Source: Symbiodinium natans (taxonomy: Eukaryota > Sar > Dinophyceae > Suessiales > Symbiodiniaceae). Taken from it: a stretch of DNA of 64,000 nt. The position numbers and the translations under genes are program-made. The DNA is taken from contig CAJNDS010000506.1 of NCBI GenBank assembly GCA_905221605.1, positions 59,226-123,225 on the forward strand. Reading direction: 5' to 3'. Shown piece after piece: positions 1-6,901 of the stretch. The notes under the pieces are model-generated. The model was not told the origin of the DNA, ran no database searches, and saw nothing but the letters and a program-made list of their open reading frames with translations. The stretch's first letter is position 1; each line of letters starts with the position of its first letter.

Positions 1-50
1 AAACCCTAAACCCCAAACCCCAAACCCTAACCCCTAAACCCTAAACCCTA
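1..50 (-). repeat. CCCTAAA array, insertion target of the copia element
   Basis: Degenerate CCCTAAA/CCCCAAA heptamers open the window and resume for 12 bp at 9987, after the element. The array was therefore continuous before insertion. The window edge cuts it, so its true length is unknown. Confidence 0.9.
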
Positions 51-287
51 TGCGGAGCTGCAGTTGGTATTGTAGAAAGGAGTTGGTATTGGAAGTTGAA
101 GGGTCAATGAACCCGGTAATCTTATGGCTCAAGGCTCAAGCCATGACCAAAGCGGTCGAAGGTTTCGTAAAAAGTGTGCCCTTGGTTTGGGGTCTTGTTG
201 TTTGGTTGTTGGTTGTTCCAGGGGAATCAAGGGTTTCTGTTGGAGTTGACTGTTTTGTTCCCTGTCCTCCTTCGGTTGCCCCCCGAA
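51..287 (+). repeat. 5' long terminal repeat
   Basis: The 237 bp match 9750-9986 with no difference seen by eye. The ends are TGCGG and CCGAA, an imperfect inverted pair (TGCGG versus TTCGG on the reverse strand), with the canonical TG start but AA instead of CA at the end. A tandem GGCTCAAGGCTCAAG lies at 126-140. The 81-codon open frame across the LTR is not regarded as a gene. Confidence 0.95.
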
Positions 288-300
288 GGTTATGAGCCCA
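288..300 (+). other. Primer binding site matching the anticodon arm of initiator tRNA-Met
   Basis: Directly after the 5' LTR comes GGTTATGAGCCCA. Its complement, TGGGCTCATAACC, is the anticodon stem-loop of initiator tRNA-Met (CAT anticodon, U33 form). Drosophila copia primes from the same internal region of a cleaved half-tRNA. The position and the match support a half-tRNA priming mechanism. Confidence 0.75.
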
Positions 301-348
301 AATTAGGCTCCCTGTGGGTTGGTTAAGATTTTATCTTTGTTTGGTGCC

Positions 349-3300
349 ATGGATATGATGCGGCGTCGATCTGAACCTGGACCATTATCGGCGGCCAATG
401 ATGCCGAAGAAAATCGTGGTGATGGGGGTGAAGAACGACAACAAATGGTACAAGCGCTGACAGATGGTAGGGAGGTTGCAATGATACAACCAACGCCTCA
501 GGTGGAAAACGAAGTGGTTCCGGTTCAAGCAGCAAATCCTTTCTGGAGCGAGCGGGCTCAAGAAGAATTGAGACTTAGGCAATCAAGGCCGGCAAGTCTT
601 CCCGCGAGCGGAGGGGATAGAAGTGGTGAAGGTACGAGGAGGCCGCCTTCGCTGCAAGATCTTTTGGGTCAGGAACCTGCACCTGTTGAGAGACCATCGT
701 CAGGCTTAATGGGCCAAATGGAGCGAGGTACTATTGGTGGAGTGCAAGCCGACGAAGAACTCATTCCTGATGTTAGTGGTGAAGAGCAAACTGAAGATAT
801 GGCGGTGGTAAAGCGTGCGCTGAAAGAGTTGCTTGTGCAAACAAAGGAGCTGGGGAACAGGTTGCATCGGGTGGAGGAGAAAAGCTATACCTCTGCTGCA
901 TCTGGGTCAGCTTCAAGGGCACGGAGCTCTGGAGTGGTGGACGCAAACACGGCATATCCTCTAGGAATGACTCCAGAGAAGCAGTACCTGCCAGGACAAG
1001 TTTTCTACACGGATGGTATGGGTGGTTTTTGGACTGTGTTGCCGGATGGGTCATGGCTGCCTATTGAGGGCTACGATCTGCCAAAGGGTTGTGATCTTCA
1101 ATCCTTGCCTGGGTCTAGGAAGGGGGATGTTCAAGTGGAGGATGAAAAAGAAGTGCCAATGATGCATGTAGCTGAAGGGAAGAAACCCTCCAGATTGCCT
1201 CCATTGAATTACCCCACGGGAGGTCCTGCAAGTGGTGGATATGCAAGTGGACCACCTGGTTTAACACATGTTCCGATTACTTCCGTGCCGTCAGGTGTTG
1301 ATGGTTCTGCCGCACCTGTGGGGAACCAGCCCGGTTTTGTTTCAGCTCGGGAAACTGCAACGCAAGAGAACTCAGCAGGATCGGGCGGATATACAATGGT
1401 GGATGATGTTCCGTATCGGTGGAAAATGGTCGCTGGGAAGTTGGAATTAGAAAAGGTTCCGCTCACAGCTGTTACGCCCGGTATAGGACATGGACTACCT
1501 CAAGGGCCTGGTGGAAGGGTCAGTTTACCTCCTGGAGCAGTGGTGCCACGTGGTATGCCAATCACTGGTGATAGTTCTGGAAGCGAACGTCCGGAGGCTC
1601 TCGGGAAGCATGTGATGAGCCTTCCAACTTTGGCAGACTACACACCAAGCAATCCGACGGCACTGGGTGATTGGATCGCAATGATCGAACCAATGTTGTC
1701 TTCGCTGACAGATACAGGAAGAGTGTGGTGGCAATGCGTCTACTCAAAGGCATATCAAGCGTATGCCAAATGGTTGAGTGTTTCTCCGCTGGAAAGGTTG
1801 GGCATCAAGGCTGAGCTGGAAGGGCTCAAAGTGGTTCAAACTGTGCATGTTTTGTTGGAGCAGAGAGCGGTGTCCTTGCTGTTACACGCGATCCCGGAGA
1901 GATTGAAGACCGAGATCGTTTCCACTCGAATGTTGGGGTCAGTGATGATATTTTACAAATTGCTGACGGTCTACCAACCAGGTGGAGCAAATGAGCGCAG
2001 CACAATGTTAAACTTCTTGGTGCAACCATCCTCAGCAACCTCGATCTCAGAGGCTATTAAGGGAGTGCGACAATGGGCGCAATGGCGTTCCCGGTTAAGG
2101 GAGCTGCGAGCATCCGAGCCGGATGCTACCTTGCTTATCAAGGGATTGGATGCTTTATCATCCGCGTTGCTGGCAAAACACCCTACGGTGCATTTCAGAG
2201 TGGCATCCTTCCGGGAGAAATTGGGGGTGGACTACTCGCCGACCTCTGAAACTGCGACACAACTAGCTGAAATGTTACAAGCAGAATTCGAACTGCTATT
2301 GCATAGCGCTGGTGAACAAGAGGTGAAGCAGGACTCGGACGCCAAGAAAAGGGCCAGGTTAAACAAGGCCCAAAAGGGAACTGGTGACGAGACGGAGGAG
2401 GGTGACAAAGGCAAAGGGAAAGGAAAAAGGTACAGCGGAGATGGTGAACGTCCTTTCTGTTGGATATATGGGAAGACAGAAGCAGGCTGCAAGTTCGGAT
2501 CACGTTGCAAATTTCGCCATGACAAGGACTCCCTGGAGCGTGGAAGATGTTTTGAATGTGGGGCCGTTGGCCATTTACAGCCGCAGTGTCCATACAAAGA
2601 TGGTGTAAGTTCCAATGCGGACTCAAATCCTGAAAGGAATAGATCTAAAGGGAATTCTCCCAAAGGGGGAAAGGGCGGCAAAGGTGCAAAATGGGGAAAT
2701 GCCAAAAAGGCAGAAGTGGCTGAAGTGGGAGATGAGACGGCTAATGCGGGATTGGATAAAGGTTCTGCAAGTCCCTCATCACCATCAACACCCAATCAGG
2801 TTCTTGCTGAAGCGTTAGAAGTGCTGAAATCTATGAAGCTGTCATCAGCGCAGTCAGCATCAAGCGGGGATCCCAGTGTTCGGATGTTATGTGACTCTGG
2901 ATTATTTCAGCAGGAAGGGAGAGTGGCGTTGGTGGATACAGCTGCTACGCATCTTGTGCGGACGCTTTTTCCATGGGAATGTTTACCCGACACTACTGTT
3001 ATGGTGCAAAGCGCGCTTGGTGGTGTGACAATGAGGATTACAGAGAAAGGGACGTTGATTAGGGAAGACAATGGGCCCCTGATTATCCCTCTCTGGTTGA
3101 TTTTGGAGTTTGGGGCGAACCTCACCGTGATCAATGGGATGTGTCACGTGAGTGCAAAATCTTCGCTGGACCAACTCTTATGGTTTGAACATGGCTGTTT
3201 GGTTATGGATTACAAAACAGCTGAGAAAATGGTTTTGCATGCTGAAAGGCAGCGTGCGTCTTTGTCCCATTCTCAATGGAGGAATGGAAGGGCGGACTGT

Positions 3301-3972
3301 GGAGTCGGTTCGTCTGATGCCACGTTGTTGCCGAAGCAGGGAGAAGGCCGAGGAGTATGCGTTCTACATGTGGCCAGGGTTTCTGACACCAATGAGTGTT
3401 CGGGAATGGGCATGTTGGACTCGGGAGCATCACATCCTCTCAGATCACTTCGTCCTGGTGAACAGCTTCCGCAGCAAAAGGTGTTGGTGTCTTTAGCTGT
3501 TGGATCTCGGGAGATGTGTATTACCCCAGGTGGGACCCTGGTAACTCCTGAAATGGTAGATCCACTAGTGCCAATTGGCAAAGCGAGCGCCTTGGTTGGT
3601 CTCAGAGTTCAGTGGCGTGGTGGCAAGTGCACAGCCTCACATCCTGTTCTGGGAGAACTTCGCGTTCGTGATCTGAATGGGTGCCCTTGTTTGGAAAAGG
3701 AGGTGGCGCTTCAGATCATTGATGAAATGGATTGGTGTTCACCAAAGCAAGCATTGAAGGTGGCACGTATGGTTCAAGGGTGTCCGAATACGGACAACGA
3801 GGTGGCTGTAAAAGCGTCGTTGCAAAGCGCAGCGCGGACAGCGTCAGCGAATGAGGAGGAGTTCGTCCAGGCATGCTGGCGGTTTCTTCGGTGGTATTAT
3901 GGGGACAGAAAATATGCTGATGGAGCTGTTGCCACGTGGAGATATTGCGGCGTTGCCTTTCAACCGTCATAA
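349..3972 (+). CDS. Gag-protease polyprotein of copia element (two retropepsin-like domains)
   Basis: The first ATG in this frame is at 349; the open frame extends upstream to a TTG at 319, which is not a credible eukaryotic start. The product is 1207 aa. Residues about 130-180 contain a short coiled coil. Residues about 420-690 match the expected place and composition of a copia capsid. C704 begins a CCCH finger (C-x9-C-x5-C-x3-H) and residues 734-747 a canonical CCHC knuckle (C-x2-C-x4-H-x4-C), both for nucleic-acid packaging. Two related retropepsin-like segments follow: D863-T-A and D1024-S-G, the latter in the copia context DSGASH. The last 40 codons overlap the next frame, which is reached by a +1 change near the A run 3909-3912. 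Domain names are my reading of motifs. Confidence 0.85.
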   Translation: MDMMRRRSEPGPLSAANDAEENRGDGGEERQQMVQALTDGREVAMIQPTPQVENEVVPVQAANPFWSERAQEELRLRQSRPASLPASGGDRSGEGTRRPPSLQDLLGQEPAPVERPSSGLMGQMERGTIGGVQADEELIPDVSGEEQTEDMAVVKRALKELLVQTKELGNRLHRVEEKSYTSAASGSASRARSSGVVDANTAYPLGMTPEKQYLPGQVFYTDGMGGFWTVLPDGSWLPIEGYDLPKGCDLQSLPGSRKGDVQVEDEKEVPMMHVAEGKKPSRLPPLNYPTGGPASGGYASGPPGLTHVPITSVPSGVDGSAAPVGNQPGFVSARETATQENSAGSGGYTMVDDVPYRWKMVAGKLELEKVPLTAVTPGIGHGLPQGPGGRVSLPPGAVVPRGMPITGDSSGSERPEALGKHVMSLPTLADYTPSNPTALGDWIAMIEPMLSSLTDTGRVWWQCVYSKAYQAYAKWLSVSPLERLGIKAELEGLKVVQTVHVLLEQRAVSLLLHAIPERLKTEIVSTRMLGSVMIFYKLLTVYQPGGANERSTMLNFLVQPSSATSISEAIKGVRQWAQWRSRLRELRASEPDATLLIKGLDALSSALLAKHPTVHFRVASFREKLGVDYSPTSETATQLAEMLQAEFELLLHSAGEQEVKQDSDAKKRARLNKAQKGTGDETEEGDKGKGKGKRYSGDGERPFCWIYGKTEAGCKFGSRCKFRHDKDSLERGRCFECGAVGHLQPQCPYKDGVSSNADSNPERNRSKGNSPKGGKGGKGAKWGNAKKAEVAEVGDETANAGLDKGSASPSSPSTPNQVLAEALEVLKSMKLSSAQSASSGDPSVRMLCDSGLFQQEGRVALVDTAATHLVRTLFPWECLPDTTVMVQSALGGVTMRITEKGTLIREDNGPLIIPLWLILEFGANLTVINGMCHVSAKSSLDQLLWFEHGCLVMDYKTAEKMVLHAERQRASLSHSQWRNGRADCGVGSSDATLLPKQGEGRGVCVLHVARVSDTNECSGMGMLDSGASHPLRSLRPGEQLPQQKVLVSLAVGSREMCITPGGTLVTPEMVDPLVPIGKASALVGLRVQWRGGKCTASHPVLGELRVRDLNGCPCLEKEVALQIIDEMDWCSPKQALKVARMVQGCPNTDNEVAVKASLQSAARTASANEEEFVQACWRFLRWYYGDRKYADGAVATWRYCGVAFQPS

Positions 3973-6901
3973 AAGGAGACGGCTGGCACGAGCAAAAAGG
4001 GTGGTGGTACACCTATTTTCGGGAAAACAAAAATGGCATTTTCCCAGTCGGGATGTGGAGGTACTGGAGCTGGATTTGAAGAAAGGCGGTGACCTACATA
4101 TTTCGAGCGTCTGGAGGTATCTTCTGCATCTGGCGGCTGAAGGAAAGGTGGTTGCTGTGGTTGGAGGACCTCCATGCAGGACAGTGTCAAGGTTGAGAGG
4201 TGAAGACGGTGGTCCACCTGTATTACGCCGGCGCTGTGGGCCTGAACGGTTGGGGTTAAAAAGTCTCCCTTGGCCACATCAAGAATTAGCTCAAAAGGAT
4301 GGTGTTTTACTTCTGAAGATGCTTTTCCTATATGACGTAGCAGTGCATTCAAGGTGTGGAACTGCTGAAGTCATCAATGGAAGTTCTGTCTTCTTTGGCA
4401 TGGAAAGCCCTGGGGACCCTGAACTCATAGGGAAAGATTTCTCTCAGAACGGCAAAACGGTCTTGAGTGCTGAGGATCTGGTGGATGGTTCTCAGGAAGG
4501 GTTCTCAAGTCCTACCTTCTGGAGTTGGCCGGAGGTGAAAAGCTTTTGTGAGCGTTATGGAATGTACGCTGCACATTTTGATCAAGGAGCATTGGGACAT
4601 GCTCTGGTGAAACCTACGACTTTCCTGGTGTCTGATATGGAACTATGGGAATCGTTGGAACAGGTTCGCGTGGTTGTTCCGTGGTCAGCAACATTCGCTT
4701 CTACCCTGGAAGAACGTATTGGACAATCCTCCATATGGGCGCGATGGGCGTTTGGATTGGTTAAAAGAATACGTCACAGGTTGGCACAATGGTTGCACGA
4801 GAGCGATGCTGAACGGGAAGCTACGGTGTTAAAAAAGGGAGAACGAGAAGGGACGTTACGGAGGTTGACAGCTGAGGAGCGAGCTTTCCGTGACCATTGC
4901 CTAAGGGGGCATATTCCTTTCAGACGTGATTGTCAAATTTGTGTGTCTGCCGCTGGCAAAGAGCGTCGCCATTTGAGGCGGAAGCATGGGGATGCTTACA
5001 CTTTATCATTGGACTTAGCAGGTCCATACAAGTGTTCAAAGGATGCTCACCAGCAGAAGCCACGACACGCTGTTATTGGTGTGTATCAATTTCCAATGTT
5101 GGATCCCAATGTGGGTCGCCCTCCAGAAAAGGAGGAAGATGCGGATGAGGTGGAAGATCAGGTGGCAGATGAAGGTGCTGGTGTCGGAGAATGGTTAGGC
5201 GATGCAGTCGCTAACTTCGAGGAGGAAGACTCTGCGCCGGTGGAACCTGCGCCAGTTCTGGAGGCAGAGGTGTTGAAAATCCAAGCTTCTGAGAAATCCT
5301 GGAAGGAACTGAAGGACCACTTGACCCAGCCTGTCCGTATGATCAACTTCGTTATGGTGGAGCCAATTGTGGACAAACAGCAAACAACTGTTTTGTCGGC
5401 AGTTCAAAGAATGATGGTGCGCTTGCAGAGACATGGGTATCCGGTGTTGAGAATCCACTCAGATCGAGCGGGGGAGTTTGTCAATGCACGCTTCCGGTCC
5501 TTTTGTGAAACTCGTCTGATATATAGGACCACTGGTGATCCTGGAGTCCCGCAAACAAATGGGCGCGCTGAAGCATGTGTAGGTCTATTCAAACGTGGTG
5601 TCAGGTCGCTCTTAAAGGAGGCGCGACTCGGTCCGGCGTACTGGGCACTGGCTGCTCGCCATTGGTCAATGTTACGGTGGCAGAAAGCTGAAAGGGAGTT
5701 GGGTTTGAAACCGAAAGCATTGCTTCCCTTTGGTGCTCAAATTCAAGTCAAGCGTCGTCCGTGGGAGTTGCTGGGTCCGGATGGAACAAAGAAAGGTCGG
5801 CAGTGGGTCGATCGTACGCAGCCTGCGCTCCTTTTAGGTCCATGCGACGACCTACCTGGTGGTTATTGGGTGGAAGCTCAAGGGACTGCAAAAGATCCGG
5901 ATGAACTGGTGTTATTTCCCTGCACTACGATTTTTTCCAATATAAAGGAACCGCCTGAATTGGAGCTGGAAGGGGTGGTAGAAGAACAGGAGCCTTCTCC
6001 TCCAGAGCATCGTCTCAAGGGGAAAAAACCGGCGCTTCGATTCGCTGATGAGGAAGGTCCTCCTTTACCTCCGCCTCGCGATCCTTCAGTTCGCCATCGG
6101 TTAAAGGAAAAAAGCCCGGCCTCTTCACTGCGTGGTCATGTGGGCTCCTTGCGCTTGCTTCGCAAGCGGGGGGAGAGTCCGCCCTTAGAAATTTTCGAGG
6201 ATGACATGCAGGGTCTGGGGGAGCTGGAAGAAAATGCAGATGTTGAGGACAATGTTCCTGGTGATGAGTATTGGCCGACATGCTGTTCTCCTCATGAAAA
6301 TGCTTATTTGGTCTGCAAAAGTGAGACTGCCGAGGATGGAACACAGTTGGAAAAAGAAGAACAAAAAGCCAAGTCAATGTATGAAAGGTCTATGTATGAT
6401 TACGTGGACTGTGAGGAGCTTTTGGAAGGGATTGTATACCCAAAGAGGGTGAATCGGAGAGGTGGTATCAACAATTGGTGCACAAGCACGCGAGCTCTGG
6501 TGTTGGGCCACTATACTCATGGCGGAGTGTGTGGTATTACAAAAGAGACCCATCGAAGGCCATGGCTATGTCGTTATTTGACATCATTCGTGAGGCACCA
6601 CAATCCTGAAGCCAAATTTTCTGCTCTTCAGATCTCGTGCAATGCTCCGGTGTCATTGCATAGGGATAGTCACAATGAAAAACATTGCTGCAATTATGTG
6701 TGTGGCTTTGGTGACTATAAAGAGGGTCAGCTGTGGGTTGAGGATGAAAAGGTTTTGGAGGAAGGAGCTGAAGTGGTGGAGCAATCCTATGGGAAAAAAT
6801 CTTACCTGGAAAATTGGTGGATATCCACTGGAACTTCATGTCGTTCTTTCCGAGAAAACTGCATGGTCCTATGCCTTGGAAAGGGAACAGGGTATCCTTG
6901 A
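3851..6901 (+). CDS. Methyltransferase-like domain, integrase and partial 2OG-oxygenase-like domain (copia pol, middle part)
   Basis: This frame has an ATG at 3851 but more likely continues the gag-protease frame by a +1 shift. Residues about 50-290 resemble a C5-cytosine methyltransferase fold: F56-S-G (motif I), acidic E73-x-D75 (motif II), GGPPC with Cys109 (motif IV, the catalytic PC), and MESPGDP (E185, possible motif VI). A typical QxRxR motif was not found. The integrase zinc finger is H349-x4-H354-x6-C361-x2-C364; the core triad is D388, D538, E574, with exactly 35 residues between the last two. An acidic insertion (about 415-480) separates the first two aspartates. Residues about 900-1016 look like the first half of a 2OG-Fe(II) oxygenase with H937-x-D939 and a G-x-LWVE strand. 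The stop at 6899-6901 truncates this domain; its second half is in the next frame. Confidence 0.82.
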   Translation: MRRSSSRHAGGFFGGIMGTENMLMELLPRGDIAALPFNRHKRRRLARAKRVVVHLFSGKQKWHFPSRDVEVLELDLKKGGDLHISSVWRYLLHLAAEGKVVAVVGGPPCRTVSRLRGEDGGPPVLRRRCGPERLGLKSLPWPHQELAQKDGVLLLKMLFLYDVAVHSRCGTAEVINGSSVFFGMESPGDPELIGKDFSQNGKTVLSAEDLVDGSQEGFSSPTFWSWPEVKSFCERYGMYAAHFDQGALGHALVKPTTFLVSDMELWESLEQVRVVVPWSATFASTLEERIGQSSIWARWAFGLVKRIRHRLAQWLHESDAEREATVLKKGEREGTLRRLTAEERAFRDHCLRGHIPFRRDCQICVSAAGKERRHLRRKHGDAYTLSLDLAGPYKCSKDAHQQKPRHAVIGVYQFPMLDPNVGRPPEKEEDADEVEDQVADEGAGVGEWLGDAVANFEEEDSAPVEPAPVLEAEVLKIQASEKSWKELKDHLTQPVRMINFVMVEPIVDKQQTTVLSAVQRMMVRLQRHGYPVLRIHSDRAGEFVNARFRSFCETRLIYRTTGDPGVPQTNGRAEACVGLFKRGVRSLLKEARLGPAYWALAARHWSMLRWQKAERELGLKPKALLPFGAQIQVKRRPWELLGPDGTKKGRQWVDRTQPALLLGPCDDLPGGYWVEAQGTAKDPDELVLFPCTTIFSNIKEPPELELEGVVEEQEPSPPEHRLKGKKPALRFADEEGPPLPPPRDPSVRHRLKEKSPASSLRGHVGSLRLLRKRGESPPLEIFEDDMQGLGELEENADVEDNVPGDEYWPTCCSPHENAYLVCKSETAEDGTQLEKEEQKAKSMYERSMYDYVDCEELLEGIVYPKRVNRRGGINNWCTSTRALVLGHYTHGGVCGITKETHRRPWLCRYLTSFVRHHNPEAKFSALQISCNAPVSLHRDSHNEKHCCNYVCGFGDYKEGQLWVEDEKVLEEGAEVVEQSYGKKSYLENWWISTGTSCRSFRENCMVLCLGKGTGYP

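Noticed and set aside
50-295. 81-codon open frame at the left edge and a 141-codon frame at 9653-10078
   Set aside because: Both lie in the LTR copies and have identical sequence there; no start context or domain supports a protein.
319-348. TTG at 319 as start of the gag frame
   Set aside because: Eukaryotic translation would use the ATG at 349 in the same frame; the extra residues only reflect the open frame.
6791-6800. Canonical -1 programmed frameshift heptamer (GGGAAAA or AAAAAAT)
   Set aside because: In the incoming frame the codons are GGG AAA AAA TCT, so neither heptamer is in the X-XXY-YYZ phase; no stable downstream pseudoknot was evident by eye.
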